DNA of 64,000 bases from Desulfopila_A sp964446655 (GTDB lineage: Bacteria; Desulfobacterota; Desulfobulbia; Desulfobulbales; Desulfocapsaceae). Both the position numbers and the translations under genes were made by a program. Under the pieces are notes generated by a model. It was not told the DNA's origin, did no database searches, and worked only from the letters and a program-made list of their open reading frames with translations. Below, piece by piece: positions 18,978 through 28,411 of this stretch (the stretch's first letter is position 1; the number at the start of each line of letters is the position of its first letter). The stretch is taken from the NCBI GenBank assembly GCA_964446655.1, contig CAYUPL010000001.1:95713-159712 (forward strand). Reading direction: 5' to 3'.

Positions 18978-19497
18978 CGGAATAGAACACCCTTCTTCTC
19001 AATTGGATCGGGACGGACGTACAACTTTCCTATAAATCAAATTCTCTTTCAGGAAAGCCCGGCAGAGCAGCCACATTGTCGTACCTGTAGTGGTATATAA
19101 CACAGAACCATGTCTTTGCGCAAGCTTCGCAGACCATCTCCCTTTTTTTCTTTTGGAACATCAACAGCAACTATCCTGCCGTTCAGCGGAGTTTCCTTCC
19201 TCTAAGATAATAAACTCTGTAGATTCGCTATGGTGCAAAGAGTATTTGTTTGCATATGCACACAATACAGCCAACAACACCTCCCGTCAAGTGAAAAGTA
19301 CTTCATCAACACGCTCTACCATGATTTAAGGGAGCGCTTCCTCAGTTTACAGAGTTGGACATTTCGTGTTGTTTCAGGTAAATTGTGCTGATGCTGCGTA
19401 CCAAGTCTATCATATTCGAATGCAGAAACAATCACGGGAGCACACAATAGACGATGCTACGGTTTCGTTATCCCTTTACTAGTTCGATGAGTACGAA
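18978..19497 (+). other. Intergenic region before the DUF4390 gene
   Basis: About 520 bp. The only ORF of note (19090-19329) has low-complexity Ser/Thr content, no ribosome binding site and no recognisable family, so it is not called. No strong promoter or riboswitch was recognised by eye. Confidence 0.3.
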
Positions 19498-20070
19498 ATG
19501 AAAAAGTTAGTACCGTTCCTTGTCCTTTTTCTTTTTATTGTAACAGTTCAAAAGGCTGCCCCTGTACCCCAAAAAGTAGGCGACCCTGCTTTCTCCAGTA
19601 TTACAGTAACCAGCTCAAGCAGCCACCTCCTGCTCTTTGCCATGCTTGACAATGCCTTCACTCATGAGATGCTGCAGGGCTTGCATAGCGGCATCCCCAT
19701 CCACTTCTCCTTTTTCGTTGAACTCACTCCGGCAGAAAATAACCGCCAGGGCAACACTCTTTCATCGTTGGAAACCCGGCACATCATAAGTTACGACACC
19801 TTGAAAGAAACATACAAGGTAGAACTGGAAGAAAGTGGGAAGCGCTTTTTCACCTTTGAGAAGCTTGATGAAGCGAAAAAGGCGGTAAACGAAATCAATG
19901 GGCTGAAGATCACAGAACTGAAGGAACTACAACCAGACACACCCTATGCCGTACGAATACGGGCAGAGCTTCACAAAAAAACGCTTCCCATGAAACTGCA
20001 CACTGTTGTCCCTTTTATCTCCTGGTGGGACATCAAAACGAAATGGCACAGCATCACCTTTAAATTGTAA
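19498..20070 (+). CDS. DUF4390 exported protein
   Basis: A 190-residue protein with a signal peptide (1-20) and a beta-rich DUF4390 domain (for example PIHFSFFVELTP and SWWDIKTKWHSITFKL at the end). In Desulfobacterota this family is usually encoded just ahead of an NtrY-type kinase, as here (9-bp gap). It could be the periplasmic sensing partner of that kinase; this is inference from conserved order. Confidence 0.78.
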   Translation: MKKLVPFLVLFLFIVTVQKAAPVPQKVGDPAFSSITVTSSSSHLLLFAMLDNAFTHEMLQGLHSGIPIHFSFFVELTPAENNRQGNTLSSLETRHIISYDTLKETYKVELEESGKRFFTFEKLDEAKKAVNEINGLKITELKELQPDTPYAVRIRAELHKKTLPMKLHTVVPFISWWDIKTKWHSITFKL

Positions 20071-20078
20071 CCGGCGCC

Positions 20079-22370
20079 ATGGAAAGAAAATCGTATCAGG
20101 ACAGAACCAATGAGCAACTGCCTCAGATTCTTCTTGGCGACACATTGAGCCTGGTTGAACAAAAGCGCAGAAAAAAAAAGCTGACCCGCTTTGTCATCTT
20201 TTTCTGTCTCTGCCTGATTCCCATTTTTGTCTGGTTCCAGTCACTGCTTTTCGACCATGATATCTCCATTCCGGTTAACTCGAATACTCTTATTTTTGTC
20301 CTTATAAATGTTAACGTTCTGCTGGTTCTTCTGGTTCTTTTTTTGGTATTGCGTAATCTGGCCGAGCTTTTTATTGAAAGCAGAAAAAACCTGCTTAACG
20401 CTAAACTGAAAACAAAGCTGGTAATCTCTTTCCTTTCCCTCTCGCTTATTCCGACGATACTCCTCTTTTTTGTCGCGCTGCAATTCGTCTCCACCAGCAT
20501 GGATTACTGGTTTAAAGCCAGCGTCGAAAAGTCGTTGCAAGAATCCCTCAAACTTGCTCAGACAATGCTTCACGATACCGAAGAAAGAGCCACCAGACTT
20601 GGCACCCACATCAGCTCGAGCTTGGCAGAAACGGTTGTTCAGGGTGCACCTCAATCAAACCCTGTACAACTTCAGGATATCCTCAACTATCAAACCAGTT
20701 ATGGACCAGACAGTCTCATCCTCGTAGCCGAAGACGGCAGTTTTGAGATATCGTCGGCCTCTGCTCGCCTCGAAGGCCTCAAACTTCCGAACATCCCGGT
20801 GAGTACTTTACAGAGTCTTGATGAATACCCGACCGGTCAAAATATCATTCAAGAGACACTGCAGGGTGATCTGATTCGTCATGTTATCATCACTCGTATT
20901 GGGGAGAACCGCCAAAGGAGCATACTGATAACCACTCTGCTGGTGGACAAAGAGCAGCTCACCGGAATGGAAGCCATCTCGCAGGGCATAGAAGGATACA
21001 GACAGCTGAAATATCTCAAAGAGCCGTTCAAATTCTGGCTTCTTATCATTCTCCTGATCGTCACTGTACTCATTATCTTCGGTGCTGTCTGGTTTGGTTT
21101 CTATATCTCAAAGAGTATTACCGAACCGGTTGCCAAACTTGCAGAGGCCACCAAAAGAATTGCTGAAGGTGATCTCGAGTTTGTCATCGAAGGAAAAACA
21201 GATGATGAGATTGGTCTGCTGGTTGACGCCTTTAACAAGATGACCATAAACCTTAGCAACAGCAACAAAAAGCTTGCCGAAACACTCACCGCACTGCATT
21301 CCAGTTCCCAGGAATCGGAGCAGCGTCGTCGATACACCGAGATAATACTGCAGAATGTCTCCGCAGGAGTTATCTCACTTGATGAAGAAGGCCGGATTAC
21401 CACGATAAATCGTTTTGCGGCCAACCTCCTTAATATTGACAAAAACTATTATCTCAACAAACGATTTCAAGACACTCTTCTGGATCAGCACGCTGCGATT
21501 ATTCGTGGATTTCTGGAGAAGCTGCAGATTTCCAAAAAGAGCACCATAGAAGAGCATCTGCGTATCAACGTTTTGCGGAAAAACTATTCCCTCCTGATCA
21601 ACTTTACCCGCCTTGAAGATGATGAAGGGACACCGCTCGGCTATGTCCTGATGTTCGACGATCTCACCAAAATTGAAAAAATGCAACGGATGGCGGCCTG
21701 GCGCGAAGTTGCCCGAAGAATAGCCCATGAAATCAAAAACCCTCTTACTCCCATTCAGTTATCAGCCCAACGACTGCGCAGACGTTATCCCGATATTCTT
21801 GAAGACGGTGATAAAATTTTTGACCAGTGCACGGCAACCATCATTAATCAGGTCGATGAACTCAAACGGCTTGTCAGTGAGTTCTCCCAGTTTGCCCGCA
21901 TGCCCAAAATCCAAAAATCTCAAGGGAATCTGGAAAAACTGGTACACGAAACGCTATTCCTCTATGCAGAAGCTCACAAACACATCCATTTTCAGTGTCA
22001 TACCACGTCAAAGCTCCCCACCTTTTCGTTCGATCCCGAGCAGATCAAAAGATGTCTCATCAACCTTCTCGATAATGCTGTTGCGGTATTAGGTGACGGC
22101 GGTAATATTGATATAGAGCTGACAAATGATGATGAAAGTGTTTTCATTCATGTCTGTGACGATGGTCCAGGCACAACACCTGAGGACAAAGGAAAGCTTT
22201 TTGAACCCTATTTTTCCACAAAAAAAACAGGTACGGGGCTTGGCCTTGCCATTGTTTCCACCATTGTCGCCGACCATGGTGGTTATATTCGGGTGATGGA
22301 TAACGACCCGCAGGGGTCAGTCTTTAGTATTGAATTGCCCCTCCAGTCCAATAAAAAAGACGATATGTGA
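20079..22370 (+). CDS. NtrY-like membrane sensor histidine kinase
   Basis: 763 residues. There are four predicted transmembrane helices (about 30-52, 70-92, 110-132, 312-336), with an extracytoplasmic domain of some 180 residues between the third and fourth. HAMP follows (337-390), then PAS (about 420-530), HisKA with phospho-acceptor H550 (RRIAHEIKNPLTP) and HATPase_c (N box NLLDNAV, G boxes DDGPGTTPEDKG and GTGLGLAI). This is the NtrY architecture. It is cotranscribed with DUF4390 and faces ntrX 154 bp downstream. The signal is unknown. Confidence 0.92.
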   Translation: MERKSYQDRTNEQLPQILLGDTLSLVEQKRRKKKLTRFVIFFCLCLIPIFVWFQSLLFDHDISIPVNSNTLIFVLINVNVLLVLLVLFLVLRNLAELFIESRKNLLNAKLKTKLVISFLSLSLIPTILLFFVALQFVSTSMDYWFKASVEKSLQESLKLAQTMLHDTEERATRLGTHISSSLAETVVQGAPQSNPVQLQDILNYQTSYGPDSLILVAEDGSFEISSASARLEGLKLPNIPVSTLQSLDEYPTGQNIIQETLQGDLIRHVIITRIGENRQRSILITTLLVDKEQLTGMEAISQGIEGYRQLKYLKEPFKFWLLIILLIVTVLIIFGAVWFGFYISKSITEPVAKLAEATKRIAEGDLEFVIEGKTDDEIGLLVDAFNKMTINLSNSNKKLAETLTALHSSSQESEQRRRYTEIILQNVSAGVISLDEEGRITTINRFAANLLNIDKNYYLNKRFQDTLLDQHAAIIRGFLEKLQISKKSTIEEHLRINVLRKNYSLLINFTRLEDDEGTPLGYVLMFDDLTKIEKMQRMAAWREVARRIAHEIKNPLTPIQLSAQRLRRRYPDILEDGDKIFDQCTATIINQVDELKRLVSEFSQFARMPKIQKSQGNLEKLVHETLFLYAEAHKHIHFQCHTTSKLPTFSFDPEQIKRCLINLLDNAVAVLGDGGNIDIELTNDDESVFIHVCDDGPGTTPEDKGKLFEPYFSTKKTGTGLGLAIVSTIVADHGGYIRVMDNDPQGSVFSIELPLQSNKKDDM

Positions 22371-22524
22371 ACATCTTTTTGCAGACTATCATTGAAACCG
22401 GCAGACAAACTTTTCCTGTCCGGCATCATATGCTGCCCTGCAGGCAAACGAAGCTGTGAACATCCTGTTTAACAGGCGAAACAGATACCCCCGGCGATAC
22501 AATCACAACAATGCGGCACAAGCA

Positions 22525-23898
22525 ATGAATACCAAACGAATTCTTGTTATTGATGATGAAATTTCCATCCAGCAGGCTCTTGGCGGCATTCTGGAAGATG
22601 AAGGTTTTCTCCCTTTCGGAGTTTCTTCCGCAGAAGACGGGATCCCTCTTATTGAGGAAAAAAAGATAGATCTTGTTCTCCTCGACATCTGGCTCGGCGA
22701 TAATATGGATGGGTTGACGGCATTGGAAGAGATCAGGAAGATATCAGACATACCCATCATCATGATCTCCGGGCACGCCAGTATAGAAACCGCGGTAAAA
22801 GCAACGCGTAAAGGCGCCTATGATTTTATTGAAAAACCGTTGTCCTATGACAAGGTTATTCTGTCCATAACAAACGGGCTGCGATTCGCCAGGCTTGAAC
22901 ACGAAAATAAACTGCTGCGAGAAAGCACGGAGAAGAAAAACCGCTTAACCGGCCAATCCCCCTCCATCGTCTCCCTGAGGAATCAGATTGAAATGGTCGC
23001 TCCTTCCGACGCCTGGGTTCTCATTCGCGGTGACCACGGTACAGGCAAGGAGCTGGTAGCACAGGCAATCCACAACCTGTCTTCCTCAAGTGATCGTCCC
23101 ATGGTCGAGGTAAACTGTGCCGCAATTCCTGAAGAACTGATAGAATCTGAGCTGTTCGGTCATGTAAAAGGTTCCTTTACCGGCGCCAACACCAATAAAC
23201 TCGGCAAATTTGACCAAGCTGACGGCGGCATCCTGTTTCTTGATGAAATTGGAGACATGAGCCTCAAAACCCAGGCGAAAACCCTGCGCATTCTCCAGGA
23301 GCAGAAATTTGAGCGAGTCGGCGGCGACAAAACTATCAGCGTCAACGTCCGTGTCCTCGCCGCCACCAACAAAAACCTCGAGGAAGAAATACAGCAGGGT
23401 AATTTCCGCGCAGATCTTTTCTATCGCCTCAATGTTGTTCCCATCCATGTGCCGCTGCTGCGGGAGCGTATTGAAGATATCCCTCTGCTGGTCGATGATC
23501 TCATGGACAACCTCATCGGCAAAGGACTGGTACGAAAGAGCTTCGACCAGAGTGCCTATGGAGAAATGATGAAACACCACTGGCCCGGCAACGTCAGAGA
23601 GTTGAGAAACTTTATTGAAAGATTGGCCATCATGTGTCCTGATCAGACCATCTCCGCTCATCATGTTCAGTGTTTTTTAGGCTCAGCAAGCAGTGTGGTT
23701 TCAGGACCTGTCAACGACGGTCTGAGCCTCCCCTACCGTGCGGCGGATTTCAAAGATGCGAAAAGATCTTTTGAGCGTGAATATCTCAACCTCAAGCTCG
23801 AAGAGAACGAAAACAATATTTCCAAAACCGCCGAGAAAATCGGTTTGGAGAGAAGCCATCTTCACAAAAAACTCAAAAGCCTCAATATTATACAATAA
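22525..23898 (+). CDS. NtrX-like sigma-54-dependent response regulator
   Basis: 457 residues from the ATG at 22525. The receiver domain has acidic VIDDE and phospho-acceptor D54 (LLDIWLGD). The AAA+ domain follows with Walker A GDHGTGKE and the sigma-54 contact loop GSFTGAN, then Walker B GGILFLDEIGD. The Fis-type HTH (NISKTAEKIGLERSHLHKKL) is at the end. A GTG at 22456 would add 23 residues lacking homology. It should activate sigma-54 promoters in response to the NtrY-like kinase, commonly for nitrogen, redox or envelope functions. Confidence 0.92.
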   Translation: MNTKRILVIDDEISIQQALGGILEDEGFLPFGVSSAEDGIPLIEEKKIDLVLLDIWLGDNMDGLTALEEIRKISDIPIIMISGHASIETAVKATRKGAYDFIEKPLSYDKVILSITNGLRFARLEHENKLLRESTEKKNRLTGQSPSIVSLRNQIEMVAPSDAWVLIRGDHGTGKELVAQAIHNLSSSSDRPMVEVNCAAIPEELIESELFGHVKGSFTGANTNKLGKFDQADGGILFLDEIGDMSLKTQAKTLRILQEQKFERVGGDKTISVNVRVLAATNKNLEEEIQQGNFRADLFYRLNVVPIHVPLLRERIEDIPLLVDDLMDNLIGKGLVRKSFDQSAYGEMMKHHWPGNVRELRNFIERLAIMCPDQTISAHHVQCFLGSASSVVSGPVNDGLSLPYRAADFKDAKRSFEREYLNLKLEENENNISKTAEKIGLERSHLHKKLKSLNIIQ

Positions 23899-23940
23899 AT
23901 TTCAAGAATTCTTTTTTCACAATACATCAGGAGAAAAAAA

Positions 23941-24915
23941 ATGGTTTTCCCAGATTATCGACCACGTCGTCTACGCAAAAACGAAACATTTCGGGCCCTC
24001 ATCCGCGAAACGCAGCTCTCCGCCTCACAATTGATTTATCCCCTCTTCGTCCTGCCCGGCAAGAATATCCGCGAAGAGATCCCCTCCATGCCTGGTGTCT
24101 TCCGAGTCTCCGTTGATCAGCTGGCCCGTGAAGCCAAAGAGTGTCTCGCTCTCGGCATTAATGCCGTCCTTCTCTTCGGCCTTCCGGAAAAAAAGGATGC
24201 CATGGGGTCCCAGGCGCATTCAAAAAGCGGCATCATCCAAAAAGCTGTTCAGGAGCTAAAAAACAAAACACCCAATTTGATGGTAATAACCGATGTCTGT
24301 CTCTGTGAATATACCGACCATGGTCATTGCGGCTGCATAATCGGCAACGAAGTCGACAACGATGCCACCATCGAAATTCTTGCCAAGACAGCGCTTTCTC
24401 ACGCGCAGGCCGGGGCGGACATGGTCGCCCCCTCCGATATGATGGATGGTCGTATTGCAGAAATCCGTGGAGTCCTCGACGAAAACAACTTTGATGCTAT
24501 TCCGATAATGTCTTACGCAGTCAAATATGCCTCTTCCTTTTATGGTCCTTTTCGGGATGCGGCTGACTGTGCACCGCGTTTTGGCGACCGGCGCAGCTAC
24601 CAGATGGATCCGGCCAACAGCAGAGAGGCTCTTCGCGAAGCGACTCTGGACGTCGACGAAGGCGCAGATATCCTCATGGTAAAGCCGGCTGTCGCCTATC
24701 TCGATATTATTGCCCGACTTAGAGAAGAGTTTGATCTCCCCATAGCCGCCTACCATGTCAGTGGCGAATATGCCATGATCAAAGCTGCAGCGGCAAAAGG
24801 CTGGATTGATGGTGAGAAAGTGATGCAGGAAACCCTTCTCTCGATACGCAGAGCGGGTGCTGACATTATCATTACCTATTTTGCCAAGGAAATGGCCAAG
24901 CTGCTTCGCCGGTGA
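23941..24915 (+). CDS. hemB: Delta-aminolevulinic acid dehydratase (porphobilinogen synthase)
   Basis: 324 residues. HemB condenses two 5-aminolevulinate molecules to porphobilinogen in tetrapyrrole synthesis, which here would feed heme, siroheme and cobalamin. The zinc-site cysteines (CLCEYTDHGHCG) and both Schiff-base lysines (in AVKYASSFYGPF and LMVKPAVAYLD) are present. The start is supported by AGGAG (23929-23933). It lies 42 bp after ntrX, so it may be read from the same transcript. Confidence 0.96.
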   Translation: MVFPDYRPRRLRKNETFRALIRETQLSASQLIYPLFVLPGKNIREEIPSMPGVFRVSVDQLAREAKECLALGINAVLLFGLPEKKDAMGSQAHSKSGIIQKAVQELKNKTPNLMVITDVCLCEYTDHGHCGCIIGNEVDNDATIEILAKTALSHAQAGADMVAPSDMMDGRIAEIRGVLDENNFDAIPIMSYAVKYASSFYGPFRDAADCAPRFGDRRSYQMDPANSREALREATLDVDEGADILMVKPAVAYLDIIARLREEFDLPIAAYHVSGEYAMIKAAAAKGWIDGEKVMQETLLSIRRAGADIIITYFAKEMAKLLRR

Positions 24916-24980
24916 CGGCAGCAGATAGACAACCGAGGCGCTCTTTCTCTGCAGTTAGCCCGGATATCTCATGTTTGCAA

Positions 24981-25118
24981 AACTTGATAATTTCGTAAAA
25001 AGTTATTGAAGGTGCCGGGATGGGCTCTGCGATAAGCGCAGACTTCGAGAAAGCTTAATATACTAGGCGTAGTATCTGAAACGACGTAGATCGAGCTTTT
25101 TACGAGTCCATCAAACTT
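24981..25118. repeat. MITE-like inverted-repeat element
   Basis: About 138 bp bounded by imperfect ~26-bp terminal inverted repeats. The left arm starts ACTTGATAATTTCGTAAAAAG and the right arm ends in CTTTTTACGAGTCCATCAAA; the shared core is TTGAT-N5-CGTAAAAAG. Inside are TACTAGGCGTAGTA (a perfect hairpin, 25061-25074) and GATAAGCGCAGACTTCGAG (25031-25049), which is related to the repeat seen at 53.2 and 56.9 kb. There is no coding capacity. The stop codon of the VanZ gene lies at its right end. Confidence 0.6.
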
Positions 25119-25539
25119 ACCAGGTGTAGCCGTCCTTTCGGGTCTGTTTAGACTGCACTGCCAACCAAAACAGGCAAACAGAAAACGCCCCGCAGGCATC
25201 GGCAACCACGTCACCCAGACCGGCATAACGCCCCGGGATAAAGGATTGATGCAATTCATCACTGATACCATAAAGCAGACAAACCACAAATACCGCTACG
25301 GCAACCATTTTGGGTCTGACACGCCGTACTCTTCGAGTGGGAACATAAAATACGGTCAGAGCTAAAACGGCATACAGCAGAAAATGACCGACCTTGTCAA
25401 TATACGCAATGTCAGGCAAATCAAGCTGTTCCGCAGGCTGGTGCGACAAATAAAAAATAGCGCCCATGACGGTCAGCATGGGCGCCAGCCGAACAGGCAA
25501 CGACACTTCCCCGCCTCTGCAAGAGACACTATATGGCAA
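25117..25539 (-). CDS. VanZ-family membrane protein
   Basis: A 140-residue protein with about four hydrophobic helices and VanZ signatures: SHQP near the first helix, DKVGHFLLYAVLA, and SDELHQSFIPGR. VanZ-like proteins confer low-level teicoplanin resistance in one case; otherwise their role is unknown. The TTG at 25539 is used because GGAG lies 8 bp upstream, inside the end of the SEC-C gene. ATG at 25479 is the alternative. Its stop codon falls in the right arm of the adjacent repeat element, so the tail may have been altered by that insertion. Confidence 0.75.
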   Translation of the reverse strand: MPYSVSCRGGEVSLPVRLAPMLTVMGAIFYLSHQPAEQLDLPDIAYIDKVGHFLLYAVLALTVFYVPTRRVRRVRPKMVAVAVFVVCLLYGISDELHQSFIPGRYAGLGDVVADACGAFSVCLFWLAVQSKQTRKDGYTW

Positions 25540-25544
25540 CGTTT

Positions 25545-26045
25545 TTACTCCACATGCACTTGCTTCAGCAGTTCCGGAGAAAGCCTCTTTAAGATTTTTC
25601 GCCGGGCTGAAAAAAGTTGTCGGGTAGGTGCTCCAACGAGGATTTCCTCGGTTTTATCTCTATAGGACGTCACCCGGAGCTGTTTGTTCTTGAAGAAAAA
25701 AGTGTGGCTCCAGTCCACCACGATGGTTTCGTCACTTTCCTCAAGCGGTACGTCAAGCGCTTTACCCGAGGAGGCTATCGGCACACAGTCGGAATCTGTT
25801 ATTTCGAGTACCCAGGCGTCGCCACTCTTGTCGCAATACAACAGAAAAACACCGACCTGCTGCATCATCTCCATTTTTTTGGCCGCCATTTCCTGAAACC
25901 GTTGTATGGCGCCGCTGAGGGTCACTTTCTCCTGTGCTGCATCAGGTTGAATCTTCGGCTGTCGCACTGTCTGTTTAATTGCACAGCAGCGCTTGTATTT
26001 TCGGCCGCTGCCACAGGGACAGGCGTCATTTCGTCCTATCTTCAT
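25545..26045 (-). CDS. SEC-C zinc-motif protein
   Basis: About 166 residues. It begins with the SEC-C motif (IGRNDACPCGSGRKYKRCC), the zinc-binding segment also found at the SecA C-terminus, followed by a polar domain without a recognised fold. SEC-C proteins are often chaperone- or ribosome-linked adaptors. ATG at 26045 begins directly at the motif and is preceded by GGAGAG. A TTG at 26069 would add eight residues. It ends 5 bp before the VanZ start and is probably co-transcribed with it. Confidence 0.8.
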   Translation of the reverse strand: MKIGRNDACPCGSGRKYKRCCAIKQTVRQPKIQPDAAQEKVTLSGAIQRFQEMAAKKMEMMQQVGVFLLYCDKSGDAWVLEITDSDCVPIASSGKALDVPLEESDETIVVDWSHTFFFKNKQLRVTSYRDKTEEILVGAPTRQLFSARRKILKRLSPELLKQVHVE

Positions 26046-26239
26046 TTTTTGATACTCTCTCCAATCCAACTAAAATTTGTCTTTGAGATAACCAAGCAGC
26101 ATCATGGCGTAAGGGAAACGGATAGTTCACTCTTTGGTCGTCTTAGGATATATGTGCAATTTATTATAGTAGGGCTGCAATCTATCGACCGAACATTTGC
26201 TCTTCCATAGCCGATGGAGGCATGCCCAACCCGAATTTT

Positions 26240-28411
26240 TCATGAGCATTTGCTGTAACCGCAATCGTGGCAGGTTTCGCATCCTTCCTCGAACACCAGA
26301 ACACCGGCACATTCAGGACAAATAGAGGCGAAGCCATGCTGGGTTCCCGCCATAAATGACTTAAAAAGCTTGGATAGCTGCGCCGGAAGATCAAGCATAT
26401 GACCACTTGAACGGTCAAGCTGTTTAATAATTTCATCCATGGGTACATTAAAACGCAGGGCCAGAGAAACCAGACGACAGGTAGTGGTCCACATGGTCGA
26501 CTTATCTTTCAAATCTATCCTGTTATCAAAGGGGAATTTGGCAAACACCTCCATGGGTTGCTCTGTTTCATCAAAACAGACAATGATGTACACAGACTTC
26601 TGGTCCTGATCTTTAAGACGATACCGTTTGGCATCAAGAGTGTCGGGGAGATTGCGTTTACAGGGACCACTGGCGCCGACCAGCATCGTCTTCTCGTCAG
26701 AGCCCTTGTCGCCGATATTAAGGACCTGGGAATCACGAGATCCATCACGGTATACTGTCAGCCCCTTACAGCCGGATCGATATCCCATCAAATACGCCAG
26801 CTTAACCTCTTCTCTAGTGGCCGAATTGGGGAGATTAATGGTTTTGGATATGGAGCTGTCAACGCCGCTCTGCTGCAAAATTCCCTGCATAAGAATATGA
26901 TCTTCCGGCAATACATCCTGTGCCGTACGGAATATTTCCTGCCATTTCTCTGGTATCTCAGGATGGCCGACAACAGTGCCGCTGTCGGCAACTTTACTCA
27001 GCAGCTCCTCGGAATAAAATTCCTCTCGCCGAGCCACCGACTCGAAGTATTTATTTACCAGGATGAGCCGATCACCATCCATAACATTTTTAACCATAAC
27101 AATAGAATAATATGGTTCACAGCCGGAGGCACAGTCAGCTATCATAGAGACTGTACCGGTGGGCTGGATGGATGTCAATGCCGCATTTCTGCGGGCAGGA
27201 TAGTCATTTACAGTAGGATCGTAGGCAGGGAAAGGTCCCTTTTCTTCAGCCAGTTCCCGGGATCTCTGCTCAGAGGCCTCACGGATGAACTTCATCACAT
27301 CGGCACAGAGCTCCCTTCCTTCCTCGCTGCCATAGGGGATAGAGAGCTGGATCAGCATATCATGCATTCCCATGATACCCAGACCGATCTTTCTGGTCTG
27401 CAAAGTCATCTCTTCGATTTCCTTAATGGGAAAACGGTTGCAGTCAATGACATTATCAAGAAATGTGGTCGCTGTGTAGACGGTGGACTGGAGTCTGTCA
27501 TAGTCAATGGCGCCGTTTTTAACGAAATTGGCCAGGTTGATCGAACCAAGATTACAGCTTTCATAGGGCAGAAGCCATTGTTCTCCGCAAGGGTTGGTCG
27601 CCTCAAACCGGCCCAGCTGAGGCGTCATATTCGCTCTGTTGGCTGCATCTATAAAAAGGACGCCCGGCTCTCCATTATGCCAGGCTAAATCAATTATTTT
27701 CTCAAATACTTCTCGGGCACTCAATTCGGCAACGACCGCACCGGTGGAAGGTTCTATCAAACTATAATGACTGTTCTCTTCCACAGCCTGCATAAAGGCA
27801 TCGGTGATCGCTACACTGAAATTAAAATTATTAAATTTACTCTGATCTTCCTTGGCGGAAATAAAGTCCATAATATCGGGATGATCAATGCGCAAAACAC
27901 CCATATTGGCGCCGCGCCTCTTCCCTCCCTGTTTGATTGTTTCAGTGGCGGCATCAAAAACCGCCGCGAAAGACAGTGGGCCGGAAGCAACCCCTTGTGT
28001 GGATCGGACCGAGGCATTCTTAGACCGCAACCTGGAAAAGGAATAGCCTGTTCCCCCACCGGTTTTGTGGACCAGGGCCCCATTGCGTATGGCTGTAAAG
28101 ATGCCATCCATGGAATCCTCCACCGGCAGCACAAAACAAGCCGATAACTGTCCCAGGTCTGTACCGGCATTCATCAGACATGGAGAGTTCGGCAAAAAGT
28201 CCATATGGTACATCATGGAAAAAAAATCTTCCCTCAGCTTGTCATACTCCTCGCGCGCTCTGTCTACCTCAGCAACGGCAAGAGAAACCCTGCGACATAG
28301 AGTTTCCCAGGTTTCAACGGGTATGCCGTCGGCATCTTTCAAATAATATCGTCTAGCCAGTACGGTTTCAGCGGTATTGGTCAATACCTGCTTGGTCAAA
28401 TCAGGTGCCAT
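26240..28411 (-). CDS. nrdJ: Adenosylcobalamin-dependent ribonucleotide reductase (class II)
   Basis: About 723 residues. This enzyme reduces ribonucleotides to deoxyribonucleotides using adenosylcobalamin to create the active-site thiyl radical, independent of oxygen. Cysteine and nucleotide-binding motifs are present (GQLSACFVLP, ATNPCGEQ, GGKRRGANMGVL). A C-terminal zinc-ribbon-like segment (CPECAGVLVFEEGCETCHDC) is typical of this subtype. The ATG at 28411 has AGAGGAA upstream, and the longer in-frame extension to 28630 has no homology. A copy of the dispersed CCCGAATTTTTCATGA motif straddles the stop codon. No NrdR box was recognised upstream. Confidence 0.94.
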   Translation of the reverse strand: MAPDLTKQVLTNTAETVLARRYYLKDADGIPVETWETLCRRVSLAVAEVDRAREEYDKLREDFFSMMYHMDFLPNSPCLMNAGTDLGQLSACFVLPVEDSMDGIFTAIRNGALVHKTGGGTGYSFSRLRSKNASVRSTQGVASGPLSFAAVFDAATETIKQGGKRRGANMGVLRIDHPDIMDFISAKEDQSKFNNFNFSVAITDAFMQAVEENSHYSLIEPSTGAVVAELSAREVFEKIIDLAWHNGEPGVLFIDAANRANMTPQLGRFEATNPCGEQWLLPYESCNLGSINLANFVKNGAIDYDRLQSTVYTATTFLDNVIDCNRFPIKEIEEMTLQTRKIGLGIMGMHDMLIQLSIPYGSEEGRELCADVMKFIREASEQRSRELAEEKGPFPAYDPTVNDYPARRNAALTSIQPTGTVSMIADCASGCEPYYSIVMVKNVMDGDRLILVNKYFESVARREEFYSEELLSKVADSGTVVGHPEIPEKWQEIFRTAQDVLPEDHILMQGILQQSGVDSSISKTINLPNSATREEVKLAYLMGYRSGCKGLTVYRDGSRDSQVLNIGDKGSDEKTMLVGASGPCKRNLPDTLDAKRYRLKDQDQKSVYIIVCFDETEQPMEVFAKFPFDNRIDLKDKSTMWTTTCRLVSLALRFNVPMDEIIKQLDRSSGHMLDLPAQLSKLFKSFMAGTQHGFASICPECAGVLVFEEGCETCHDCGYSKCS

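Noticed and set aside
19090..19329. 79-residue ORF in the gap before DUF4390
   Set aside because: Ser/Thr-rich, no Shine-Dalgarno, no recognisable domain.
26558..27688. 376-residue plus frame opposite nrdJ
   Set aside because: Entirely within nrdJ on the other strand; an antisense artefact of codon bias.
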